Below, piece after piece: positions 1-11,900 of a stretch of DNA of 64,000 nucleotides. Made by a program: the position numbers and the translations under genes. Numbering within the stretch: the first letter of the stretch is position 1; every line of letters begins with the position of its first letter. The notes beneath the pieces are model-generated. The model had not been told where the DNA came from. It made no database searches and worked only from the letters and a program-made list of their open reading frames with translations. The stretch spans positions 3,530,001-3,594,000 of the forward strand of contig CM069613.1 in assembly GCA_035771175.1 (NCBI GenBank). The letters run 5' to 3'. Origin of the DNA: Paratinospora sagittata. Taxonomy: Eukaryota; Streptophyta; Magnoliopsida; Ranunculales; Menispermaceae.

Positions 1-3000
1 TGAAACATCCACCCAAGCTGGTGGTAGGCCCACTGTAAGTGCTCCCCCACTGCAATAGGTAAACATAAAAAACTTTATGTTCATGTTCATTAACAATAAC
101 AATAATACTCAAATCAACAAAGCCCTTTCCTAACTATAAGGAGTTGGCTACATGAATTCATTTCCTCCACTCCGCTCTATCAATTATATCTCAAGCAGTT
201 ATAGCTTTCTAATTATCTCTGTCCACATTATTTTAAGTCTCCCTCTACCTCTATCCAAGGGTCTTTTTGGTATATGTACAAATCACCTTTATTGGTTTTC
301 TCTTGTTTTATAACAATAATAACAATAAAGAAAACAGCAAAGAAAAAAAGAAAAAAAAATGATGATGATGACTACAAAAGAAGAAGAACGTAAGAGCTGG
401 AGTCGCCAACAGAATGAGGACTTTCTTGGTCAAACATCAAGATTTCATTAGCTTTACATCATAAAAGCAAGTGCCTGGTGAACTAATTAAGTCTCAATTG
501 GACACATGGAAGTGCAAGTTGTTGGCAGTTTCTGATATAACAATTGGTTTATAGTTATCATTGAGGGAATGCAGCTTATTGTTGTCACTTAATGTCACTT
601 TACTAGTAAACCAGATGGTACCATGCACTAGGTAGACAATCTGTTGCAGAAATGAGCCAAGGAAGTCAGAACTAAGGAATTCGAACTGTAAATCTTTTTT
701 TGTTTATAATAAAATTATAAAATTACATATACTAATACAGAAAAGGAAGCATGGTGCAATTTTCCATTTGAAAACCCTACTCCTTTGATTTTGGCCCACC
801 TTATGGTCACGTGTAGATGATTGCGAAAAATATTTATCAATGGTTGGAACAGGGAAAGATGGAGCAGGCTCCAAGTATTTGAAAAAGTCTGTTGATTTGC
901 TCTGTAGTTTAAAAGAATGAAGCTCATGGTTGAGTTGATCACTGGCACATCCTAGATCTTATGATACAAGAAGAATGAAGGATCATCTTAGATTTTCTTA
1001 TGATGCAAGAAGAGCAAAAGATCATTAGAGTGGAACTTCTCCTAAAGGTCATCACTTTGAACCCCAAGGCCTAGGTTATGTTGATCGACATCCTAAAAGA
1101 AGCTACTGAAGTTGAAAGGCCACCTCAGTGACCCCATAAAAAGGTTAACAAGGGGATATTTACTTCGTAGAGGTAAGTGAAGTGGTTGTGGGTAATGTCA
1201 AATTCCCCTTTCTCATGAAGATTGTTGTGGGTAACTTGAACAGTCCCACATCACAAAAGAGACTTCTCCTAGTGGATCTCTCTCTCATTGAATAAGTGTC
1301 TGGAATCTTGGGTTACTAATTTGTGGAATACTAAGCAATCCGAGTGATCCCATACTTAGTAGCCTCATCACCTCACTAGCAATAATGTGTATCCCATAGA
1401 AACAAAGCCTTGAGGGAAGCGTTCTAGTGCTGTCATAGGGTCCACAAGGAAAGAACACCTTGAAGTGCGTATGGGGATACAGGGGCCTAAAAAAGACAAT
1501 AATGTGCTACTTGAGCAGTAAGACCAAAGTGGGGTACAAACAACCGGCATCGTCCATAGGAACCAACTACTACATATGAGAGTTGTTGTGGCTAGAGGCC
1601 AACTGTTGTAAGTGTCTCAAAATAGCCTAACATTGGAAACCATACTTCTTGAGTTCCCATACTCAATTTTTTTATTAATTGAAGTACCATTAAATACAAT
1701 ATTATATCACATGGCAGAGTGCAGGAAGCATGTTCATGTAGATGACCCCATGTAGTTAGGAAAAGGCTTAGTTGAGTTGTATTATATCACATCTTCTCTA
1801 TCTCATTTGCTCCAAGCCTCCAATGCAATGGCACATTAATCATGAAAGGAAATGTTCTCATGAATGTAATTCTCAAAAATGAACAATTTTCAATTTTACT
1901 TATGTTGCCGAACAATCCAAATGTCATTAGATGGAATAGACCACTTTCCATTTATGATGTAAAGTCATGTATTACCGTAATACAAAATAGTAAACACCCA
2001 AAAAAATAATTGAAGTGCAAACATCAGTTATTCACACAAATGCCAGTAGCCTAAGATGTGTAACACGCACGTCTAACACCATTGCACAAACGCAAACAAG
2101 TAATAGTTCACGACATGGTTTGAAAATTCTCCGAAATTCGGCGAACTTCTACGAATTATTTCTCTTTTTTTACCATCGAAGTGCGAAGTGGATGTAAAAT
2201 AAAAAATACAAAAATTCGCCGAAATAGTTCGATAAAATTCGACAAAATTCGATAAACTTCAATAAAATTTCTATTTTTCACATGGTTTGAAAATTCTTCG
2301 AAATTCGGCGAACTTCTACGAATTATTTCTCTTTTTTTACCATCGAAGTGCGAAGTGGATGTAAAATAAAAAATACAAAAATTCGCCGAAATAGTTCGAT
2401 AAAATTCGACAAAATGTGATAAACTTCAATAAAATTTCTATTTTTCAATTCAAAAATACAAAAATTCGATAAAATTCGACAAAATTCGATAAAATTCAAC
2501 AAAGTTCGATGAAATTCGACAAAGAAGTAAAAAAATGTTATTTCATAAAAAAAAAAAAATATATCAATAATTATGTATTATTTTTAACTTCATCAACCAA
2601 CATAGCAATATAAATTTTAAAAAATAATTTAATAAGCTAACAAATTATGTAGTTTATGGGATATGTTTTACCAAAAAGAGAAGAAAAGAAGCAAAAAAAT
2701 AAATAAATAAAGTTGAAATAAGATAAAAACTTAAAAATAAATTAAAAAAGTTTCCAAAGCCATCTTCTTTTAGTTAACTCTTACAAAACAAGATTAAAAA
2801 ATAATACATTTAAATAATAAACTAATAAATTAAGCATGGTGGGATTCAAACTAGCAAAGTATATGGTTGAGCAGCAAGCCACCAAAAAACTAAATATCAA
2901 AACAAAGAAAATAAATTAAGACCAAAAGCCACCATTTCAAATTCATCAACCCACTTAATAAGATTGATTTTGTTAGGTCACTTATTGGTATTTTTATGAT

Positions 3001-6000
3001 TAAAAGTGTTTATTTATATTAGTTTTTTAGCTTATACTACAATAAATCTATATATTTAAGCATATATAAAAAAATTCTCTGAACTTCTCTAATTAGGAAA
3101 TTTTTACAAAAATTATCCATGTTAAATTAAACTTCTCCAAATTAATTTCAATTTTCAAGTGACTGAAGTCAAGTTGAAATCGAATTTTCGATCCTTGGAC
3201 GTGCGTTAAACAATGTTAATGTAAAAACACATGTTTCAACCGATTATATTTATACTTTTATATGTGAAAAGTATCTATTTATGTTTGTTTTCATCATTTC
3301 TAATAGTAATTATGCATATTTTAACATCTATATAGAAATTTTTTAAACTTCTTTATACTTCAATAATTCTCCAAGACTTCTCAAACTTCCCCGAATTAAT
3401 TCTGATTTTTAAAGTCGAAGTGTCGGGCGAAATCGAAGTTTCGAACCTTGGATCACGATAAACTATACAAATAACACATACTGAAGTAAAAACTGGCAAG
3501 AACAATTCCTTTCAAAGGAAAAACTACTTCTGGGACACTGCCCTACTTGTAGAGAGAGAGACAACTATCACATCCATTTAAAAATGTCCAGGGGATGCTT
3601 CAAGCAGCAAACATACATGTAATCCTTGATGAAAATGAATAATACAATATTGATTTCATATAAAGACACCTGGAGCATAAACAATTACATGGTGATGGCT
3701 CTCCTTCTATAATGCTAAATGTTTAGCTTCAAAGTTGTTCCCAACTTCAAGCCTTGCACATGAGACATGACTATCTAACCAATGAAATCCAGTATTTGCA
3801 AATGGGCATAAACTTGCAGATTTATAGGTCCCAACAAAGGAAAGTTGTAGAAGAAATATCATTAGAATTAGTGCCCACCTAGAGAAACTCGACCTTGATT
3901 TAGCTTAATCCTTTCTTTAAAGAATGGTCACTTCAAGTTTAACAACAGGATTATTACTCTATGTAAAAAGGTTTTAAAAAAAAAAAAAAAAAAGGGACAA
4001 CAAATGGGAAAATGGTAAAGGGAGAGGAAAATAGAATGAAGTACCACAAAATCAACATTAAGAAAATCTATTGCAAGGTACGACTGGTGTTATCCTTGAA
4101 AATCTCGGAAATGCATAGAAATCCAGTTGAGTAAAATAAAAGAGGTTTGTACGAACACTCTTACACATAAAATTTACCTCTTAAAGAGGTTTGTATGAAC
4201 ACTGTTATGACAGAAAACAGAACTGCTAACACTTTCACTACTAGTCATTTCAATTCTCTCCTTCTCTCTTTTGGACAAATAGGCAAACTGGATATAGACA
4301 GATGAGACCACACCTATAATCAGAAAAAAAAAAAAAACATCTCTTCCTTTTCTCATTTTCTCTTGAATTAATTTAAAAAAGAAAAACGTAAAATTAGTCA
4401 GATTACAGGCACTCCCTATTCTTAACCCTATTCATAGCATGGAGCGTACCGCAACTAAGGCCAACTCTTCATGAAAAGAATCCTTGCAACAAGAAAAAAC
4501 TTATTTTGCAGTTGAATCACACACTTCAATCGTCATATGAACAAACTAAAAGACAAGAAGAAAAAGAATAAGGTGCATCAATAGACCAACTCAAGCAGAG
4601 TAATTGAAACAGAACAATCGGGAAGAACTCGCACCAAAACAGAAAGATGCGACAAAATAGACATCATGAGCAAAAGAAACAGAGACAGTTGCATTGCAAA
4701 CACAATAACATTCGTCCATCTTTCTTGCTTGCCTCCTGCTCAATCCATATATGGTTATTGTAGAAACCTTATAATAAAGTGTAAATTTAACTAACTCTTT
4801 TTTCCTTTTCAATCACAAACTATATCTCCAAGTGATTTGGTTGGATCAGTAACAAACACTTTACAGGCCTTTCAGAGGTAAGAGATTTTGTATGTTGTCA
4901 TAGACAAGACCTTATAGATGTTTGTTATGCGGAAAATTAGGGATACTTCTATCATTATGAATGACTTGACTAAACAATATTTATTAAAAATATTGCACAA
5001 TGTTTGTCTTTTACTAATGATATTGTATTAATTGATGAAAATAAATCAGACGTTAATGTTAGGCTCAATGTTTAGAGAGGAACTTTACAATCCAATGGGT
5101 TTAATTAGTACGATTAAAATTGAATATATTAAATACAATTTTAGTACAAATAGAAATACAGGTGGCCAGAGAGTGAAGGTTGGAAATCAAAATATACTAA
5201 AGAGTGAAAACTTTTAGGTATTTGGGCTCAATCACTAATCAGAATGGAGATGTAAGAGATAATGTCAATCATCAAGTTTCGTGAAGATTGAGAATAAAAA
5301 ACTACATGATTGATGCATCCTATTAAAGTTAATAGAAAACTTTTATAAGACCTATGTGTATAAGTGTGCTTTATGGAATTGAATGTTAAGTAATAAAGTA
5401 ACAACTTAATACATTAAGTCTAATGAAAACATGAAAGCATGAATTGTTGAGATGGATATATGGTAAAATGTTAAAAAAATAAAATTAGAACAAACGTATT
5501 GAAGATAGGAAAAGCCAAAAAAGGTGATGAGATGAGATGAGATAGAACCGATTAAGATTGTTTAGAAATATATAATAAAGTACGAAAAGTGTTGTATTAA
5601 CTATTAACAATAAAAGAAAAAGCTTAAAATAACATGGATAAAAATAATTAAAAAATATATAATTATTTGTCACATAATTAAAGATGCCCCGATAAAACTA
5701 AGTAGACTGAGCATGTTCATGTGGTTTACCCCATGTAGTTGGTAAAATGTTTTATTGAGTTAGAGTTGTTCAGTAAAAGATTCGGAAACCTCTTAGAGAG
5801 GAGTAACGAGAAGTATACAACACATGACAGACTTGAACTTGGTATGAGCTCAAGTATCTATTCTCATGTTCCAATCATGTTTCCAATATAATTTCATTGA
5901 AATCGACAATTTATTCATGCATCGTGTACCTACTTCCTAGCCTTAATGACTAATTAACAATGCAATTAACTGAACTTCTCAACATTGAATCCAACTGGAA

Positions 6001-6564
6001 CCAAAAGAAAAAAACAACCAAATCCCATACTTCAAGACAAAGTCCTATTGAACCAAAGAGCTAGTTGTCAATAGCAATAAACAATCATTGAGAAGTAATT
6101 ATCCCCACTCTTTGCTGAGCATAAATGTCAAAAAAAGTCTAGTGATCTACTCTATTTCAACAACTCCTTTTTTCCCCAAGATCAAGCATTCGTGCATTAA
6201 CTCACATCTACAAAAATTGTGCTAACAGCAACAATCAAAACGTAAACATCAAACGCACTTTTTTACAACATAAATTCGCGTTCGGATCTCAATCCAGTAC
6301 AAACAAAATCAAACATTAGGTCTTATGCACCAAGAAAAAACAATTCGCAGAAATACTCTACCTGGAAGTCCCCGGATCCTCTGTACTTAACGGAGCATAC
6401 GACCGATTAGGATGCAGAAGCGAACTGTTGACCAATTCAATCACCGGACCGCCCGATGCCGAAGAAGAAGAAGACGGAACCGAAGAAGAGATCGTCGGAA
6501 CACGAACGCTCTTCAATGCATCTCTGTACCTTCTGTACAACGGAGTCCGATTTCTCGTGGCCAT
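1..6564 (-). CDS. SYP4: SYP4-type (Tlg2/syntaxin-16-like) t-SNARE, 5' part
   Basis: This is the N-terminal part of a trans-Golgi/early-endosome syntaxin of the SYP41/42/43 group. Exon 1 is 6362-6564 and begins MATRNRTPLYRRYRDALKSV, the family's conserved start, followed by a Ser-rich linker and a PVIELV...LLHPNRSYAPLSTEDPG block. It ends in AG before a GT donor at 6361-6360. The next exon starts at 49 after a CAG acceptor and runs off the window edge. It encodes GGALTVGLPPAWVDVS, which continues the family sequence, and the split AG/T serine codon restores the frame. Only about 84 residues of roughly 320 are visible; the SNARE helix and membrane anchor lie outside. The intron (50-6361) is very long and full of repeats. 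Upstream, 6565-6950 is the likely 5' UTR and promoter. The family call is secure; which SYP4 paralogue it is cannot be told from this part. Confidence 0.9.
1720..1795 (+). mobile_element. LINE 3' tail remnant
   Basis: The plus strand reads like the common plant LINE 3' end, in which the last pol residues run into the untranslated tail (HV.DPM stop LGKGLVEL). The same tail recurs at about 5700-5770 in this intron. No reverse-transcriptase coding is left directly upstream, so this is a 5'-truncated insertion, typical of LINEs. The match is from family knowledge, not a database search. Confidence 0.55.
2114..2447. repeat. Tandem duplication, two 167-bp copies
   Basis: Copy 1 is 2114-2280 and copy 2 is 2281-2447. 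They differ at only a few bases by eye (for example CTCC versus CTTC, and AATTCGAT versus AATGTGAT), so the duplication is young. The unit carries an internal micro-repeat close to AATTCGATAAAATTCGACAA that continues to about 2530. Confidence 0.9.
2448..3470. repeat. Degenerate AT-rich repeat block
   Basis: Short ATTCGATAAA-like units run to about 2530. Further on, two diverged copies of one segment lie at about 3070-3210 and 3330-3460. Both contain ACTTCTC, a GAAGT...GAAAT stretch, and end with CGA.CCTTGGA. The same GAAATTCGGCGAACTTC vocabulary occurs in the 167-bp tandem unit, so the block is probably one decayed element. The type is not identified. Confidence 0.5.
4205..4590. repeat. Copy of the kinesin gene's 3' flank inside the syntaxin intron
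   Basis: This segment aligns in the same orientation with 12730-13150, the 3' flank of the kinesin-14 gene. Shared blocks include GCTAACACTTTCACTA, the poly-A run before CATCTCTTCC / ACAATCTCTTCC, TTCATAGCATGGAG and CTTATTTTGCAGTTGAATCA. A gap of about 40 bp separates the copies near 4315 / 12825. Similarity stops before the kinesin stop codon, so no coding sequence was carried. Just to the left, a 44-bp offset duplication of AAAGAGGTTTGTA lies at 4139-4205. Confidence 0.8.
5032..5770 (+). mobile_element. Decayed LINE: C-terminal reverse-transcriptase region plus tail
   Basis: The plus strand shows a run of residues typical of the end of plant LINE ORF2. GGQRVKVGNQ is followed in a shifted frame by YLGSITNQNGDV, then a broken stretch with WN..L.NKVTT and EMDIW, and further on a trace like PIK..R.NRL..F. 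Many stops and frameshifts interrupt it. The LINE 3' tail motif follows at about 5700-5770. It is a dead, 5'-truncated copy lying antisense to the syntaxin gene. Confidence 0.65.
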
Positions 6565-7239
6565 GGAGAAGTCGAAATTGGAATCGTAAACAACTGAAGA
6601 ACCGCCGCCTTACAGATCTGGAAATCGTGTGTGTAATTCTCTCATCATCGACCGAAAAACCTTGCAATCATAGAAGAATGGTTGAATTAAACGTGTCTGG
6701 GGATCGAAATCGAGCGTTTGGTGTTATGATTTTGAAGAAAGAAGAAAAGTGAGAGAGATCAATGAGATCTGAAGCTCGGAAACCGCAAGAGAAACGTTTC
6801 TTTGCCTGTTCTTCTTCTGTTCTACTGCGAGAGAAAAAAAAAAAAAAATTGAGTTTGCTCAACGACGATGAAGAAGCGATCCTTGGAGGCGCTCCCGTGT
6901 TTAAAATGCGCCTTCGAGGACAAACGCTTATTCTGCGCCAGCCAACTATCACCGAGGGGAATTAAATCCCAAATTAAAGGGAAATGTTCCCCTCCACCTT
7001 GCAGCAGTATATTTATATATTTATGTTTACTTATTATTCAACTACTCAACTTAATTAATTATTTTTTTAACTATACGAGACATAAATTTGCTTTTTTCAC
7101 TTTATTTATTGAGAACTAACTCCATTATAATCGGTTTTAAGCTTACGTAAATTAAGATTGTGTTAGATAGTTGACAGTCAACATAAAACTTTATCAAATC
7201 AATTACAAATATGAATTCAAATCTAACTACATGCTTTTA
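6565..7239. promoter_or_regulatory. 5' leader and likely promoter of the SYP4 gene
   Basis: Minus-strand sequence upstream of the syntaxin ATG. 6565-6950 is the most GC-rich stretch nearby and has the pyrimidine/purine-rich look of a plant 5' UTR and core promoter. I cannot place a start site or TATA box with confidence. 6960-7239 is plain AT-rich DNA. Confidence 0.4.
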
Positions 7240-7610
7240 GAGATTTTAATGGTAGATGCATCCTATTGAAATTAGAATTTTTTTTATAAAGTTACTATTA
7301 TGTCAGTCATGCTATATAGTATAGAATGTTAAGCAATTAAAAAATAATATATTGATAAAACTAAGCATAATAGAAATGTAAATATTAAGATGGAAATGTG
7401 GTAAAACATTAAAAAAAAAATAGAAATGAACATGTTTTTAAAAATTGTAGCAATAGCACCAATTAAAGATAAAATGAGAAAAAACAGATTAATATGGTTT
7501 GAATACATATAACATATACATTTAGATGCACTGATTCGAAAAAATAACCTATCAACGCTAGATGATAACAATAAAGATAAAAATAGACCTAATAATATAA
7601 ATAATTTAAA
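7240..7610 (+). mobile_element. Second decayed LINE fragment (RT C-terminus)
   Basis: The plus strand encodes, with breaks, FYKVTIMSVMLYSIEC and later APIKDKMRKNRLIWFEYI, the end region of plant LINE reverse transcriptase. It resembles the fragment at 5032-5770, including the shared lead-in GATGCATCCTATT. Stops and frameshifts show it is dead. It lies between the syntaxin promoter and the Di19 promoter. Confidence 0.65.
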
Positions 7611-8290
7611 AGGATCTAATTTTTTTTGTAATGTATTTCATATGGTTTTTTATGATAAATTTTCCCAACACATAAAATGAAGAATTTTAATTTGTGGAAA
7701 TAGTGTTTTTTTCTTTATCATATTGTAACTTTATGCCGTTGTTTAAATTCGATATTTTTGAAATTGATGATTTGTGCTATGTATTTGAGGAGGAATGTAC
7801 TTTTTTTTACAATGCTTCCACTATAGTTACTATAATCTATACATAACTCTCTATTTGGATAGTAATCATACATGTACTTTTTTGAAATATGTGTTTTTAA
7901 TATTTATACTTGTAGGCATATGTTTGTACTTATTAGGAATGTGTTTTATATTTTAAATTGCATTTTGGCTTGAAAATTTTATTTGATTAAACTACAAATA
8001 TTAATAAACATTTTTTCTACAATAATTGTAGAGATTTTTATAAAAAAATAATGCAGCTATATTTTAATATCACAAGACTCAATTAAGTTTTTTCTTAACT
8101 TCGTACAGTTTGATTAAGATTTATGTCATAATAAATTTGATAAAATTTTAAATTTTATTGAATCTAATAAAAATAAATAAAAAAATAAAAAACCAAAAAA
8201 TGTTAAATTTTAAATTTTAAATTACTTTTTTGTAGTATTAAAAAAAGAAAAGAAAAAAGCTCAAAACGCCGCCGTTCCTTCGTTGAGCCA
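7611..8290. other. AT-rich spacer
   Basis: No coding sequence or clear repeat family is visible. The base composition changes sharply near 8270, where the G-box-rich Di19 promoter begins. Confidence 0.5.
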
Positions 8291-8944
8291 CCTCCTAAGA
8301 CTCACGTGCTAATTGAACTCTAAACGCAGTCAACGTTTTAATCTCGTTTATTACGCAAACGACCAACACTAACACGTGGCACACTCTTCCCACCAGCAGG
8401 CCCTTAATATTCACGTGATCAACTACCAAACCTGACGGTCGATCGCATTAGCTCTCCATACGGTAACACACTCGCAGCTGTTGATCTTACACGTGGCTAC
8501 CAACGAGAATCCAACGGTCTGTAACGCATGTTCTTATTGTCTGCACGTAGTGATGAATTTATCGGATAATCACCAGTTTGACAGGTAAACTAACGGCATC
8601 TAACGGCAGGTGAGGGGCGAAACTCTAAATACGAAGAGATTCAGGGGAGGCCATTGAATAATATGTGATATTATAAGAGAGTGTCTCTGTCTCTGTCTCT
8701 CTCTAAAGTGAAGAGCTCGATGGAGCTATAATTAATTTCTTAGTTGTTCCTGCTGTTAAGTAAAGTCCCCACACGCACACAAACTGTACACACAGTACAA
8801 GAGGAGAGAAAGAAATTCTCTGCGTTTCATCTTTGTTATTGTTATTTTCTCTGTCTCTCTCTTTTTTTTTTCTAGGGTTTCTAAAAACCCTTTTTGGAAC
8901 TCAAGATTTCAACTCTTCTTTAATAATCTGTGAGTGGAGAATCG
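8291..8944 (+). promoter_or_regulatory. Di19 promoter and 5' leader with four G-boxes
   Basis: Four CACGTG cores fall within 195 bp: 8303-8308, 8373-8378 (CACGTGGC), 8412-8417 and 8490-8495 (CACGTGGC). The two CACGTGGC sites match the ABRE bound by ABA-responsive bZIP factors. Pyrimidine tracts (CT repeats at about 8684-8705 and 8840-8872) precede the ATG at 8945 and probably lie in the 5' UTR. Drought/ABA control is inferred from these motifs and from the gene family. Confidence 0.7.
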
Positions 8945-11900
8945 ATGGAGGCTGATTCGTGGACTGCTCGTATCTCCTCCTCCGTTTCAAGGCGGTACTA
9001 CCAATCTGCTCTTCAATCGCGATCTGGTGAGTCTTTCGATTTCTTTGATTTTTGATATATTTTTTTTTGTTTTTGTTTTTGTTTGTTGGGTTTTGATCTG
9101 CTAATAACGTGGATTTTGAATTGGGATATGTGTTTTGGTAATATAGATCTGCAGCTTGGTTTTGAGGAAATCAATGGCGATGATGATTCAAGAGGAGAGT
9201 TTCCGTGTCCGTTCTGTCCGGAAGATTTCGATATCATTGGATTGTGTTGCCATATTGATGATGAGCACCCTGTTGAGGCCAAGAATGCGGTACTTATATT
9301 TATTTGTTTGTTTTTTCTTACTGTATGCTAAATTACCAATCATGATTTGTATTGTTTGTTCTTTTATATGTTTCTTGAATGGGAACATAACAAATGAGTA
9401 TTTCCTTCTTCTTTTTTTAAACTTAAATCCTTTTTGGGTTTTTTTTTTTTTGTTGAATTAATACTTGACTTGCTCAAATTGCTATTAGAAAATGCTGTTG
9501 TGATCCACGCGTGATCTTCGTGGTCGTAATGCCAAGGGTTTTTAGTTCTTAATGAATGTCTATTGGAAGAACCTGATAAAAGTTTTGAGTTTGAAGCGAA
9601 AACAATAAAATCAATCGCTGTATGCTCAGGATTAGTTGATACATATCGTGATTTTCATTATCCAGTCTATATATTGCCCGAATATATTCACCTACTTATG
9701 AAAAGCTGACACCTTCCACTTGCCCAGATGTCGCGCCAAATAAAATGAATGATGATGTCCCTTTAATAAATCTTTGATGTGGTCTGCGAGAATTGTTAAT
9801 GACCCGAGTTCTTGAATTTTGCGTTACTTCTGTTGTGTATGGTGAAAGGCGTTGTTTGGGAGCAAAATTGGAAGTTATTTATGATCCATGGAGTACGGCG
9901 ATGTTCTTAATAAGTACAATTTGAATTTTCAGGTGTGCCCTGTCTGCGGAATGAGGGTGGGAATGAACATGGTTGGACACATAACCATGCAACATGGACA
10001 ATTCTTCAAGATATCCTTTTAAATCCTACAACATTAGTGATGTTTATGCCGTTTACTAACCTCATTTGTTCTGTAGAGTAAGAGGATTTGAATCTAATAA
10101 TGGTATATTATATTACCTGAAAAAGAGTTGAACTTGAGCAGTTGTGCATATTGTATTACTGGATCTGCTATATGCTTACAATGACTACCAAATGGAATAT
10201 TGAATAGAATCTTTCAGTTTTATCTAAAATATGGGAAATCATTTCTGATGTTTTCATGAGATCATCCAAACGAAGATTTTTCTAGGTATGCCTCCTAGCA
10301 TTCAAGGCATCTGATCTTTGTTTAAATGATTTTTCTGTGAAAAATGATACTGAAGAGAGAGCTCATTATTCTTATGAATTGTTAAACTTGGCTCTCATTT
10401 GATTTAAAAGTCTACTTTTGTTAAGTTATATCTGAGACTCTTTTCTCTATTATTACTATAAGTTTTTTTGCTAATTTATAAAAATGAAAACCTTATTCAA
10501 TTGTTGTTGTGTTCTTCTATCTGGCTTTTTTGTTGTTAGAGAGTTTCTGGTACATTCCTCTCTATTTTCTGTCAAAACACGTGATCTGGAGGGGAAAGGT
10601 GGGAACCTATATATATGTGGAGCAGAGTCATACAATACCATCTCATTTTGCTTTTCATATTTTGGCTAGGTTATTTTTAGATTCAGGATTCTAGAACTTC
10701 CTATCTAGCTATTTTTCTAAAATTCAGGATTCAAGAACTACCTATTTAGCTATTTCTTATTACTATATCTGACTCACATGCTCTTCATGGATTTCTTAAC
10801 TAAGAGCTACATGCAGCATAGGAGGAAAATTCTAAAAGTTGGGTCTCATTCGACCCTTTCATTATTGAGGAAGGAGCTGCGGGAAGGGAACTTGCAGTCC
10901 CTTCTTGGGGGTTCTTCCTATGTAATCCCATGTACCAGTGTCGAACCTGATCCATTGCTATCATCATTTGTACACAATTTACCTTTGGTTGATGAACCAA
11001 AAAATGTACAGCCTCATTCTTCCACCACCTCACGCGTAGTTAAGAAAACTGCAGCTGAGCAGAAGTCCGAAAGGTACTGGTTTTGGTTTATAAGGCTGTA
11101 TATTTGTGCAATATGAATGTGAAACACATGAGCCATGTACTATATGCTGGAATTATGAATACTAGTTATTTGCTGGTTTGGTAGTTTGAATTTTGATGTT
11201 TGATGAGAGATGTTTTTCTCATTTGATAGGTCTTGGAATTTATGGTAGTATAATAATAACTTGCAAGGTTGGTGGATAATTTCCTTATGATTTAGAGGCT
11301 ATCCTATGGATCAATATGACCAATTGATGTGGAACAGATAAGACAATCATGCTGAAATAATCCAAATCGAGAGCTTTATGCTTTCTTCGACAAAGGAAAA
11401 TCCATCCAATTTTCCTTAAAAGTCAAGAGTACACATTTCCTCCTATGCTATTTGCATAAATGTATTTATTTATTACTTCACAAGGAGAATTGTTTAATCT
11501 ATGTATGAACATTGCCTCTGATAGAGAGATCATATAAGAGACAGACATAAACCTATATAAAGGTGTCATAATGTCATTTTATACTTGCTACTTGCTACTT
11601 GCTCAAAAGATTATTTTGCTTACCCTCTTGGCTTGGAGAATGAATTAGTAATGGAGAACTTATGTATGTGTGTTCGTGTTGATATATATTAGAAAAACAT
11701 GTTTTTATTTAATGAATCTACCTTATTGGCTCAAATTTTGGATTTTTCTGTGGAGCACAAGCTAGTCTGATTATGACATTGTCCAAGCCACAAATATGAC
11801 AAGACGTCATTATAGCAAGAAAAAATATTAGGTAATGATCTATGGTATGGAAGTACAAGTTAACTAGTGATGGCCTGGTCCAAAGGCTTGAGGCATTCAT

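Larger units (their letters stand above)
50..6361 (-). other. 6.3-kb intron 1 of the SYP4 syntaxin gene
   Basis: The intron is defined by the GT donor next to exon 1 and the CAG acceptor before exon 2. I see no exon inside it. It contains two LINE 3' tails (about 1720-1795 and 5700-5770), a LINE reverse-transcriptase remnant, a 167-bp tandem duplication, a degenerate repeat block at 2460-3470, and a copy of the kinesin gene's 3' flank (4205-4590). The stretches 50-1700 and 3470-4130 show nothing codable. A motif at 1227-1260 (GTCCCACATC) resembles the starts of plant LTRs, but I could not define an element. Confidence 0.8.

Noticed and set aside
1020..1560. Possible LTR starting near GTCCCACATC
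   Set aside because: The motif resembles plant LTR starts, but I found no second LTR, PBS or target duplication.
6412..6965. Several plus- and minus-strand frames around the syntaxin start
   Set aside because: They are low-complexity Arg/Lys/Ser frames in the leader and opposite exon 1.
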